This document shows, in pieces, positions 1-7,726 of a stretch of 11,506 nucleotides of DNA (within the stretch, counting starts at the first letter, position 1; every line of letters begins with the position of its first letter). Origin of the DNA: an uncultured Clostridia bacterium (GTDB lineage: Bacteria > Bacillota > Clostridia > UBA1381); contig CAKSPN010000036.1 in the NCBI GenBank assembly GCA_934481375.1, forward strand, positions 1 to 11,506, in the 5' to 3' direction. The notes beneath the pieces are model-generated. The model ran no database searches. It was not told the DNA's origin and saw nothing but the letters and a program-made list of their open reading frames with translations. A program made the translations under genes and the position numbers.

Positions 1-66
1 GGATAACGCTGCGGCAACCGCCACGGATATAATTTTCTTAAATTTTATTTTGTTGTTCTCTTTCAC
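1..66 (-). CDS. Start of a secreted protein (signal peptide only), cut by the window edge
   Basis: Only the first 22 codons are visible. A GTG start is followed by MKENNKIKFKKIISVAVAAA, a typical Sec signal peptide beginning: a Lys-rich n-region and then a small-residue hydrophobic core. The GTG is chosen because an AAGGAG Shine-Dalgarno sequence sits 8 nt upstream; the in-frame codon before it gives no better start, and the only nearby TTG runs straight into TGA. The gene begins 37 nt after the GH43 stop codon with no terminator between them, so it is probably cotranscribed and part of the same locus. The mature protein lies outside the window. By context it could be another extracellular glycan-active or SLH protein, or a solute-binding protein, but nothing visible decides this. 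Confidence 0.75.
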   Translation of the reverse strand, partial: MKENNKIKFKKIISVAVAAALS

Positions 67-74
67 AACTATCA

Positions 75-80
75 CTCCTT
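75..80 (-). promoter_or_regulatory. Ribosome binding site of the GTG-started gene
   Basis: AAGGAG on the minus strand, 8 nt before the GTG at 66. This site fixes the start of the truncated secreted protein, which has no nearby ATG. Confidence 0.75.
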
Positions 81-103
81 ACTCTTATAATTCCAATACT
101 GTT

Positions 104-994
104 TTAATTACTTTCTCCCAACATAGAATAATTCCTTTTTCCGCATTTAACAAAATCCTCTATTTTCGGAGAAGATTTCAGCGAAGCATTAGGCGTGTGG
201 AAAATAATTTTCCGAATGTTATCTACTGTATTAAACAGCATTGCATGTCCGCCGTCTTTATCAAAAATCGGCTTACTGCAGTGTTTCCATTCTCCCATAA
301 CGCTTCCCGATTCGGAATAGGATAATCCGATTGCATACCCTTTATCCGTAAAACTCGACCACAGCATATACAATATACCGTCCTCCCGAAACATAAACGG
401 GCCGTCGGATACATAAACGTTGTTACCCTTTGACACAACCCAGTCGGCAGACGATGCGGAAAACAATACTTTTGCGTTTCCGACAGAATGTTTTAATTCT
501 TCGTCCATTTCTATTACGCAAAATTCTCCGTCTGTTGCCTGTTCCCACTCGTGACAGAAAATCATATACGGCTTGTCGTTTTCAATATAAAGATGTCCGT
601 CAAGACATTCCCATTCCGCAGGAGTAATTGCATTTTCGCTGTGAAGCTTAAACTCACCGTCAGGCGTATCGCAAGTAAACACATACGTTCCTCTGCATTT
701 ATTCTTGCTGTCATTATACCGCTTAATGGTTACAAACATATAATACTTACCTTTATAGCAGTATATTTCCGGCGCCCAGAGTTCACACTTTTTTTCAAAA
801 AAGCCTTTGTCCCCGAACAACGATTTACCTTTACTCCACGTTATAAGATCCTTGCTTTTGTACACCTCCAATCCGTCCTGATAATCAAATCCCGGTTTCC
901 CGGCAATTGCCCCCACTCTTGAGCCATACAAATAATAAGTATTATCTTTTTCCAGAATGTACGGATCTCTTAATAATATTTCATTAATGTTCAA
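104..994 (-). CDS. GH43-type beta-propeller glycoside hydrolase, cytoplasmic
   Basis: The protein is 296 aa and resembles family 43 (clan GH-F) glycosidases, inverting enzymes that usually act on arabinose, xylose or galactose linkages. Motifs in order, numbered from the TTG at 994: RDPYI with candidate general base Asp10; WAPEIY near 73; LDGHLY with Asp132, the expected pKa modulator; FCHEW with Glu149; SDGPF with Asp197 where classical GH43 enzymes have an EGP acid motif; and GGHAML near 248. From memory, one GH43 group conserves HEW together with (T/S)DGPF, so the Asp is probably normal for that group. No signal peptide or transmembrane helix is visible, so it should act inside the cell on imported oligosaccharides, although its neighbours are exported. 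The TTG at 994 is preferred over the in-frame TTG at 1030 because GGAGAG precedes it and the family usually begins just before RDP. Substrate unknown. Confidence 0.86.
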   Translation of the reverse strand: MNINEILLRDPYILEKDNTYYLYGSRVGAIAGKPGFDYQDGLEVYKSKDLITWSKGKSLFGDKGFFEKKCELWAPEIYCYKGKYYMFVTIKRYNDSKNKCRGTYVFTCDTPDGEFKLHSENAITPAEWECLDGHLYIENDKPYMIFCHEWEQATDGEFCVIEMDEELKHSVGNAKVLFSASSADWVVSKGNNVYVSDGPFMFREDGILYMLWSSFTDKGYAIGLSYSESGSVMGEWKHCSKPIFDKDGGHAMLFNTVDNIRKIIFHTPNASLKSSPKIEDFVKCGKRNYSMLGESN

Positions 995-999
995 ACTTA

Positions 1000-1005
1000 C
1001 TCTCC
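1000..1005 (-). promoter_or_regulatory. Ribosome binding site supporting the TTG start of the GH43 gene
   Basis: GGAGAG on the minus strand, 5 nt before the TTG at 994. No comparable purine-rich site precedes the upstream in-frame TTG at 1030, so this site decides the start in favour of the 296-residue protein. Confidence 0.6.
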
Positions 1006-1066
1006 ATTCCGTCAAAGTGCCAATTCCCAAATATGCTGAAGTTGACTAACGACATTTTTTTGAGAA

Positions 1067-1118
1067 CTGTTTTTTCCCGAAGCGCCGGCAAATTTGCGGC
1101 ACTCCCGGGTTTAAACAG
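1067..1118 (-). other. Long imperfect hairpin in the leader of the GH43 gene
   Basis: On the minus strand, CTGTTT pairs with AAACAG (outer 6 bp). Inside a 3x3 A/A internal loop, CCCG pairs with CGGG. After one bulged G, GAGTGCCG pairs with CGGCGCTT, closing a loop around AAATTT. It lies in the 163-nt gap between the 866-residue SLH gene and the GH43 gene. The 3' side is followed by AAAAAACAGTTCTC rather than a T-run, so it is not a standard intrinsic terminator for the leftward operon. A second upstream segment, AACTGT (about 1134-1139), could compete for the same 3' arm. It could be an RNA-processing or stability element, or a regulatory leader; the role is inference. Confidence 0.5.
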
Positions 1119-1140
1119 CCGATACTCTTAACACACAGTT

Positions 1141-1157
1141 TTGATATGATATATCAA
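1141..1157. repeat. 17-bp dyad TTGATAT-n3-ATATCAA
   Basis: TTGATATGATATATCAA has perfect 7-bp arms around a 3-nt centre and lies directly after the TGA stop of the 866-residue SLH gene. Its size and symmetry suit an operator. The TTGATA at its minus-strand start could serve as a -35 element for the GH43 gene, but the hexamer 17-18 nt downstream (GTGTTA or TGTTAA) matches a -10 poorly. It could also be a chance AT-rich palindrome. Confidence 0.3.
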
Positions 1158-3758
1158 TCAATTATTATAGAATACATACAGACGAGGCGAACAATGCTTT
1201 GTTATCAGAACAACCGTCGAACAATCGTCTTCAACATTTGTATACCGTCTTGCATCTGTAAAGTTGCCCACGTACGGTTTTTCAATATCATTCTTATCGC
1301 AAACCAATATTACAGGTGATGAGAACAAGTTTGTTACGTGGTCTACATTTGCGCCCGTACCATATCCGATTTTAATAACATCGCCTATAACGTTATTGAC
1401 AAAGCCAACCTCCACGCCATAGATATTATTAAACGGAGCTACTGTTGTGTAATAAAGCTGCGGATTTTCAGGGTCAAATAAAACTATCTTACCTGCAACA
1501 CTTCCGTCACGCATATAGCGAAGTCTGACAAGCATACCCGGCTTTAAATCGTCAAAGGAAACTGTTCCGTTTGACATAACCTCGATTAAATTATTGCCCT
1601 GATACCCTTCTATCGTTTGTACGCACTCATCATCATCATTAACTTTACTTCCCTTGCCGGTAATCAATATCGGCAATTCATCGCCATAGTCCATACCGGC
1701 ACTGCTTTCTTTTCTTACAACGAATTGCTCATATCCCGTATCATCGCCGATATTGTATGACATTACATAATGCTTGGTGTCATCTTTAAACTGACTCTTG
1801 CGCATAATACGATAATCGCTGTCATCTGCCGTTGATGCGTTCATAGGCACGGAGAAAATTATTGTCTGATCGTTGATTGCCGCTTCAAAATTGAAATAGC
1901 CCTGGATTTTATAATGTCTTTCCGCATAATCCATATTCATTTGAAGTGAGCTGTCCTTTTTTTCCAGATCGGAATTAAAGGTTGCCGTATCAAGGCTTGT
2001 AATTTTGCCGTCTTTTGCCGTTTTTGCAATCACCAGCTGACTGGCTACCTTGCCGTCCGTTGATAACAGTTTTATAACCTGATCTGCCGAGCAATTTTTC
2101 TTTCCGTCAACGGTAATTTTCAGTCTGCTTTCAAAAAATTCCATATTGCCGTCGCTCTTGAATAACTTTATGTTCAGCGTATCATCATGAGTCTTATTCA
2201 TTGACACAAGATATGCCGGGAACGAACTTCCCGATTCGACGGAAATGTATGCCGCATAACCGTTATGGTCAATATACATTTTAACGCTGTCGCCTGCTGC
2301 AAAATTATTTTTATAATTTTTATTCAGTATTCTGTAGGTATTCTCACCTATTCCGATGTCATAGCCGCCGTTTTTACTGCTGATACCGGTTACAGCTCCC
2401 GTTCGGCTTTCCACGGAAATTATTACTCTTATTCTGCTTTTGTCCTTTGACAAGAACACACTTAAGGTACTGCCGCTGCTAATATCCGCTACCGCCGCCT
2501 CGCTTCCGTCAACCTTTGTTATATTGATATAATCGTAAAGATCATTATTCAGTTTCAACACTCTTGTCGGATCGATTTTATCATATACAAATTCATTATT
2601 AACATCGACGGAATCCACAACATAATTTTCATATGCATTGACTATAGCGGTCTTATACACGTTGCCGGTCTTTATGAATTTTACATCATATATCGGCAAA
2701 TTAAAGATTTCCTCATAATTATCATCAACGGCAACTCCGTTATATATCAGCAATAAGCCTCTGTCCAACTGAATTTTCTTGTTTTTGTCGCCGTAATATG
2801 TATATGTAAAAGTATTCTCATCAAACTTCGCATCATTATCCACATTCAATACCAGGGTATCGGTTTTTCCTTTATTTTTTACCCACAATATTGTTCTTTG
2901 GTCATTTTTATCGTCATTATGATAGTAAAATTCAACGTCCTCGCCAAGATACGGCTCCATATCAAATTCTGTTTCGTATGATATATCATCAACCAAAACT
3001 TCATTTTCTTTATTCAGTCTTGTTTCCGAGAGTGTGATCAGCTTAGCGCCTTTTACATTACCCTCCTCACGGTATATCTTGCGATACACAGACAAAAGTG
3101 TATCTTCTTGGGAAAGTTTTGTTTCATATCTGCCTGTTTCCGATGACAAATCCGATTCATATATGTTTACATCCAATGCTCTGTATATCATTCTGAACAT
3201 TTCGGCATGAGTCAAATACTGCGAAGAAGAATTAACGAAAATGCCCGTTGCCCCCGCCGCCGCAATGCAGCCGTTGGGATAGCCTCCGTTATACTCCATA
3301 TATTCGCCGTAGCCCATCATTCCCAAAAGAATTTTATAAGCGGCGGCATGGTCTATCATTGCATCGGGATTAAACTTTTTATCCTCCGTTCCCGACAATA
3401 TCCCCATCTCGGTTAATGTGCAGATACTGTCATAGGCAAAATGCGTTGCGGGAACATCATAGTAGTAGGTACTGCTGTCGCCGTATTTATATACGTTAAT
3501 AATGTTCGCCACGGTATCTACGAATTCCCCTCTTGAAACCGTAGTTTCAAAAGGAGAATTGTATTCATAATAATCGGGAATTATTTCAAGCAGTCTTAAA
3601 ACGTCAAGGGCGTCTTGCAATTCGCTGTCGATTACATTTTCGCTTGCCGTATTTTCGTTTTCCGCATTTTCTTTTGCAAAGATTGTTCCTTCAAAATTTC
3701 CAAAGCTGATTAAAATCATTAAAAAACAACACAACAGTCTTTTTTTGATATTGTTCAT
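1158..3758 (-). CDS. SLH-domain surface protein with N-terminal anchor and large beta-rich body (866 aa)
   Basis: Residues 1-28 form a Sec signal peptide (MNNIKKRLL start, cleavage probably after TIFA). Three degenerate SLH-like segments follow at about 45-92 (VSRGEF core), 99-150 (YYDVP..., MGIL, FNPDAMI) and 157-200 (AAGATGIF, LTHAEMF). SLH domains bind secondary cell-wall polymers and hold proteins on the Gram-positive surface. The body, about 205-866, is rich in predicted beta strands, with recurring patterns such as a Gly-rich turn followed by VxMYIDHNGYAAYI (near 492-505) or MLVRLRYMRDGSVAGKIVLF, suggesting a series of small beta-barrel modules. It ends with STVVLITKHCSPRLYVFYNN-like strands. 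No catalytic motif is recognised. The ATG is preceded by AAAGGAGT with 7-nt spacing and lies 21 nt after the upstream SLH gene, so both are probably translated from one mRNA. It may be a structural S-layer-like component or glycan-binding scaffold. Confidence 0.85.
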   Translation of the reverse strand: MNNIKKRLLCCFLMILISFGNFEGTIFAKENAENENTASENVIDSELQDALDVLRLLEIIPDYYEYNSPFETTVSRGEFVDTVANIINVYKYGDSSTYYYDVPATHFAYDSICTLTEMGILSGTEDKKFNPDAMIDHAAAYKILLGMMGYGEYMEYNGGYPNGCIAAAGATGIFVNSSSQYLTHAEMFRMIYRALDVNIYESDLSSETGRYETKLSQEDTLLSVYRKIYREEGNVKGAKLITLSETRLNKENEVLVDDISYETEFDMEPYLGEDVEFYYHNDDKNDQRTILWVKNKGKTDTLVLNVDNDAKFDENTFTYTYYGDKNKKIQLDRGLLLIYNGVAVDDNYEEIFNLPIYDVKFIKTGNVYKTAIVNAYENYVVDSVDVNNEFVYDKIDPTRVLKLNNDLYDYINITKVDGSEAAVADISSGSTLSVFLSKDKSRIRVIISVESRTGAVTGISSKNGGYDIGIGENTYRILNKNYKNNFAAGDSVKMYIDHNGYAAYISVESGSSFPAYLVSMNKTHDDTLNIKLFKSDGNMEFFESRLKITVDGKKNCSADQVIKLLSTDGKVASQLVIAKTAKDGKITSLDTATFNSDLEKKDSSLQMNMDYAERHYKIQGYFNFEAAINDQTIIFSVPMNASTADDSDYRIMRKSQFKDDTKHYVMSYNIGDDTGYEQFVVRKESSAGMDYGDELPILITGKGSKVNDDDECVQTIEGYQGNNLIEVMSNGTVSFDDLKPGMLVRLRYMRDGSVAGKIVLFDPENPQLYYTTVAPFNNIYGVEVGFVNNVIGDVIKIGYGTGANVDHVTNLFSSPVILVCDKNDIEKPYVGNFTDARRYTNVEDDCSTVVLITKHCSPRLYVFYNN

Positions 3759-3779
3759 TTTTTCTACTCCTTTGCATAA

Positions 3780-5426
3780 TTATTTAATACTGTCCAATAC
3801 CCCGTACACAATCTTTGCCGCCTGGGCACGTGTCGCTTTGCCTTTCGGATCGAATTGGGTATCGCTGATACCATTTATTACTCCCATTTTGTATAAAGCG
3901 AAAACCGAGTATATGGCATATCCGGCAATATTGTCCCTGTCCTCAAAGGCAAGCTCCGCTGTCTGCAATGTTTTACCCTTAGCTTTCATTGCATTGCATA
4001 CCATAACGGAAATATCTTCACGTGAAATCATTTCACCTGTGCCGAATTTTCCGTCTCCGATGCCGTTCAGGATTTTATTCTCATAAGCAATATTGACAAA
4101 TCTGACGAACCATGCATTATCATCTACGTCCGTAAAGTTGTTTTTGCTGTAGCTGAGCGTATCATACCCCATAGCGCATACAAGAATTTTCGCAAATTCT
4201 TCACGTGTTATATAATCGTTCGGCTTAAAGGACGTTTCGCTTCTGCCGTTTATTATTCCTTTATCCGCAAGCGCAAGTATTGCCTCCGATGCCCATTCCA
4301 CACCGTCAATGTCATCAAACTTAACCGAAACTTTTTCAATTGTATTCGGTGTTTTAGCAGGCGTTGCGGGAACAGTTGACGAGCCGCCGCCGGAGCCTGT
4401 TCCTCCGCCGTTACCGCCCGGGGTCGGGGTCGGATTTAAAAGTTTTTTATACTTATCCGCCAGTTCGGTGCAATTATTGTATTCTCCGATGATGTTTCTG
4501 TATACGCTGTCATTTGCCGTTCCCGTTATACCGATTAAAGTTCCGTAGCTTGTAAGAATGTATTTTACGTCTTTGTATCCCGACGCATACATTACCGTTG
4601 TAAGCATAAGCGCTTTTTTGAAAGAATTTTCAAAATCCTCATACACATACGCTTCGGGCAGCGATGTTTTCATTCTTGAAAGGAAGTAACTCTTTGCCGC
4701 ATCGGTTTTAACATATTCCTTATAATCGGAATACAGTGCGGAATTGTCCTCAAAACAATCTCCGAAAACAACCGCTGTATCAAATGCGGATTTTTCTTTC
4801 AGCAATTGCATAACCAAAAATCTGTTTAACAGCTGAGCATTGGCAACGCTGTTTGATGCGTTCAGATGATTTGTCCTAACATATTTTATGCAAGGGATCA
4901 ATGCGTCCGACGCTGTCAGTTTTGCATACACATCTTCGTTTATGCCCAATAGCTTTTGATTGGCTTCAAGGGTGGATTTGAAGTTTGCGGCATCGCTGCC
5001 GTCCGCATAGCTGTTTAAGAGGGGTACAACAGTTTCATAGTCTTTATTGCTGAACAAATCCACCTTGAAGTCAATTATTTCGTTATTAAGCTTCAAATAC
5101 GCATTATGCTCTCCGGAGGTAAATGTTGTTTCGTCAGGGTCAGCATACCTCACAGCAAAGGAATACTTGCCGTTTTCATCACAGGTATACTCCTTTGCAT
5201 AAAGTATTGTATTAATATCTGCCGTATCATCTGTAATGTCCGAAATAGACTTACCGTATTTTAATATTTGCAGAATTACTCTGCTATCGGAGGAGTCTCC
5301 GTTAATTTCAAGTCTATTGTTTGAGTAATCATATTTAATATCAGGTAAAGACGCTGCGTGAGCGCATGTACAATACGCTGATAAAACGAATACACTTACA
5401 ATGCTTATCAAAGTACGCTTTTTCAT
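3780..5426 (-). CDS. Surface protein with three C-terminal SLH domains (548 aa)
   Basis: Signal peptide 1-24 (MKKRTLISIVSVFVLSAYCT, cleavage probably after AHA). Residues about 31-121 look like an Ig/FN3-type beta domain (ILYAKEYTCDENGKYSFAV). Residues about 122-330 are mostly helical and match no family I know. A linker at 331-360 (PTPTPGG, then Gly/Ser) leads to three good SLH repeats at about 369-420, 430-480 and 493-545, with TRAE-type motifs ITRE, ISRE and ATRA. This is the standard arrangement of a wall-anchored export product, with the functional part facing outward. No catalytic motif is evident, so it could present or bind glycan, or act as an anchor for the two upstream products. 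AAGGAA lies 8 nt before the ATG; the gene starts 49 nt after the GH-A glycosidase and ends 21 nt before the next SLH gene. Confidence 0.9.
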   Translation of the reverse strand: MKKRTLISIVSVFVLSAYCTCAHAASLPDIKYDYSNNRLEINGDSSDSRVILQILKYGKSISDITDDTADINTILYAKEYTCDENGKYSFAVRYADPDETTFTSGEHNAYLKLNNEIIDFKVDLFSNKDYETVVPLLNSYADGSDAANFKSTLEANQKLLGINEDVYAKLTASDALIPCIKYVRTNHLNASNSVANAQLLNRFLVMQLLKEKSAFDTAVVFGDCFEDNSALYSDYKEYVKTDAAKSYFLSRMKTSLPEAYVYEDFENSFKKALMLTTVMYASGYKDVKYILTSYGTLIGITGTANDSVYRNIIGEYNNCTELADKYKKLLNPTPTPGGNGGGTGSGGGSSTVPATPAKTPNTIEKVSVKFDDIDGVEWASEAILALADKGIINGRSETSFKPNDYITREEFAKILVCAMGYDTLSYSKNNFTDVDDNAWFVRFVNIAYENKILNGIGDGKFGTGEMISREDISVMVCNAMKAKGKTLQTAELAFEDRDNIAGYAIYSVFALYKMGVINGISDTQFDPKGKATRAQAAKIVYGVLDSIK

Positions 5427-5475
5427 TTAAAAAATTCCTTTCCGACATTTCAAAGCAAATTAACTTTTTTTAAGT

Positions 5476-7722
5476 TTATCTTCCGAACCGAACTTTTTTG
5501 CTTACAGGGAATAAGTTCTCATTCCAAAGCATAAACTCAAGCAAATCTGCGTCTGAATCGCTGTTAATTGTTAATTCAACATTTGCAACTGCGGAATTTT
5601 CATTCCATACAATATTGTCTGTGTCCGCGCAGAAGAATTCGCCGTTCTCTTTGCGTATCACTCCGATAAACAACAGCTTTTTGCTGTCGTCTGTAATCTT
5701 ATTGACCGTGAGCGTTGCTCTTACGACGTCTCCTGCTTTTACATTAAGAAGATTATCCGTCTTAATTCCGTTTATGGTATATTCAACCGCTGTTTCATAT
5801 GCGCATTCACGTTGATTATATGCACTCTTTTCTCCGCTTTCGGCAACATAAAGTACATATGCGTCGCCCTCGTTGATATTTAAGCTGAAATTGAATATTC
5901 CGTTGCCGTCGCTCGTTGTCTGTGCCAGAGCTATAACGGAATTATCAAGACTGCCTCTTCTTTTTGCCATAAGAGTTACATCGGTAAACGCTTTATCGGT
6001 TACGCCTGTTACGTTGATTTTTTCTCCGTTTTCCGTTATTTTAAATCCGGGCTTGCAGATAACAAAAACGGGAGTTTCGGAAAGTGCCGTCTGACTTCCC
6101 TCTATTATATTGCCGTACATATCACGGATTTCCGCAATACTGTCGGCAGGTACCGCAACGGTTGCGGTATCAGCCGTTTCGCTGTAAGTTACTGCATCCG
6201 TGCCCTGACGGTAAACCGAAAGAGTTGCCGAAGCGCCCGTATGTCCCCACAGAACAAATATATCCGCATTGTTTTTGCTGAATTTGTATGCATCAAACTT
6301 TCTGTTTGACTGCAAAAGAAGTTCCGTTCCCGAATAATATCCTCTGTTTGCATACTTCTCCGTAAATTCCGCTCCGCCCAATACCTTGTTCAGGTAACTG
6401 ACAGCAACGCTTGCAGGCTTTGCGTCATAATTTCCTTTTACAATGCCGAAATGCTGTTCTCTCGGGTTGGTAACATTATTTTTTTCACGTAAATTGTAAA
6501 TATTAAATTCCTCTATTGTCTGCTCCGACATTGCGGCGGTTATTGTTCTTACAAGATCTGCCGCCTGCTGTTTATCGGAGAACACCTCATTGCCTGTCGT
6601 ATCTTCGGTGGAAGTACCGTATTCGGTTATCCATACCGGCATGTCCGAACCCAACTTTTCATGCACATAGTCCAGGTTCTGCAAAAAAGTCATTTGAGGA
6701 ACTTCGTCCGAGTACACGCCGTTTGCACTGTAAGGGTGATAGCTTACAACGTCCATATAATTTTTCCAACCGCCGTTCTTGTTTACCTCATCGGCAAACT
6801 GAGTTAAAAACTCTTTATTGTGGTCGCTTCTGTGACTGCAGAATGAGCCGCCGATAACGGTAATTTCTTTATTGACTTCTTTTACTGCGTCATATGCTTT
6901 TTTAAGAACTTTTGCATATTCGTCACCGGTTATATCACGAATTGTAAATGCTTCAAGGTCCGGCTCGTTGCAGATTTCTATTGCTTTAACCTTGCCCTCG
7001 AAATGTTTTGCAATATATGCACAATATTTTGCAAACGCTTCAATACCATCTTTCGTTTTGGGGAATTCGCCGCCGTCATACAGTGAGTTAAGCGGATCCG
7101 CTATAATTATTAAATTATTTCCCGCCGAAGTAAATTCCTCGACATACTCCTCATATGCTTCGGGCATAACGTATTGAGATGTTGCGGTTTCTATAGCCGC
7201 CCACCTGAAGTTTTCACGCAGCCATGAGCTGCCCATATTTGATGTTATGTATTTGGTAGGTTCTTTCTCCTCAATGTACGGGAAGTTAATAAAGTGAGTC
7301 TGAACGCCCAAAATACTGTTTCTTATTTTGTTTCTCGCCGTAAATCCAAATTCCTTTGAGTCTGTGGCCTCGCCGAAAGCTCCCGTAACTGTTGCACTCA
7401 GAGTGAAAACTCCGTATTCGCTGATTGCAGGCGCAACGCTTTTTACCACTTTTGCTTTCGGTGCAAGCGTAACGTTTTCTGTTTTTTCCCAAACCACAGT
7501 ATCTGCTTCATTTTTTACTTCGTATTTTAAAACCGCACTGTAAGGCACGCTTCCGTTACTCTTTATTTCAGCCGTGTAACCGGGAACATCATTTTCAAAA
7601 ACGATATTTCCACGCTCGGAATTGCTTTGAGAAAGATTTAAGCTTACCGTACCGTCGGCAAACGCCGACGGTGCTATACATAGGGTTAATATTAAAATAA
7701 ATAAATATGTCAGTTTTTTCAT
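5476..7722 (-). CDS. Secreted clan GH-A glycoside hydrolase with beta-sandwich domains (748 aa)
   Basis: Signal peptide 1-22 (MKKLTYLFILILTLCIAPSA, cleavage after AFA). Residues about 24-131 form an Ig-like domain. About 133-450 is a TIM barrel: GVQTHF near the first strand, SSWLRENF, AIEICNEPD with candidate acid/base Glu253, VVSYHPY with His329, and VWITEYGTS with candidate nucleophile Glu367. The NEP plus late TEYG pair is the signature of clan GH-A retaining enzymes; GH39- or GH5-like is most likely, but the family is not certain. A post-barrel beta domain carries the RDMYGN motif common after such barrels. Two further beta modules (about 564-635 and 642-748) resemble parts of neighbouring proteins. 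There is no SLH domain, so the enzyme may be released or held by another protein. An in-frame start 33 nt upstream is rejected: AGGAG lies 9 nt before this ATG and the signal peptide begins here. Confidence 0.88.
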   Translation of the reverse strand: MKKLTYLFILILTLCIAPSAFADGTVSLNLSQSNSERGNIVFENDVPGYTAEIKSNGSVPYSAVLKYEVKNEADTVVWEKTENVTLAPKAKVVKSVAPAISEYGVFTLSATVTGAFGEATDSKEFGFTARNKIRNSILGVQTHFINFPYIEEKEPTKYITSNMGSSWLRENFRWAAIETATSQYVMPEAYEEYVEEFTSAGNNLIIIADPLNSLYDGGEFPKTKDGIEAFAKYCAYIAKHFEGKVKAIEICNEPDLEAFTIRDITGDEYAKVLKKAYDAVKEVNKEITVIGGSFCSHRSDHNKEFLTQFADEVNKNGGWKNYMDVVSYHPYSANGVYSDEVPQMTFLQNLDYVHEKLGSDMPVWITEYGTSTEDTTGNEVFSDKQQAADLVRTITAAMSEQTIEEFNIYNLREKNNVTNPREQHFGIVKGNYDAKPASVAVSYLNKVLGGAEFTEKYANRGYYSGTELLLQSNRKFDAYKFSKNNADIFVLWGHTGASATLSVYRQGTDAVTYSETADTATVAVPADSIAEIRDMYGNIIEGSQTALSETPVFVICKPGFKITENGEKINVTGVTDKAFTDVTLMAKRRGSLDNSVIALAQTTSDGNGIFNFSLNINEGDAYVLYVAESGEKSAYNQRECAYETAVEYTINGIKTDNLLNVKAGDVVRATLTVNKITDDSKKLLFIGVIRKENGEFFCADTDNIVWNENSAVANVELTINSDSDADLLEFMLWNENLFPVSKKVRFGR

Positions 7723-7726
7723 CTTA

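Noticed and set aside
995..1030. Longer GH43 start at the TTG at 1030
   Set aside because: No Shine-Dalgarno sequence precedes it, the extra 12 residues do not resemble the family N-terminus, and the TTG at 994 has GGAGAG at suitable spacing.
1067..1118. Intrinsic terminator between the 866-aa SLH gene and GH43
   Set aside because: The stem is good, but on the minus (coding) strand it is followed by A-runs, not T; on the plus strand the T-run is on the 5' side. It was kept only as a hairpin.
5440..5478. Small AACTT/AAGTT hairpin after the GH-A gene as a terminator
   Set aside because: It has a 5-bp AT-only stem with an A-rich loop, too weak, and the next gene starts 49 nt after the stop with its own ribosome binding site.
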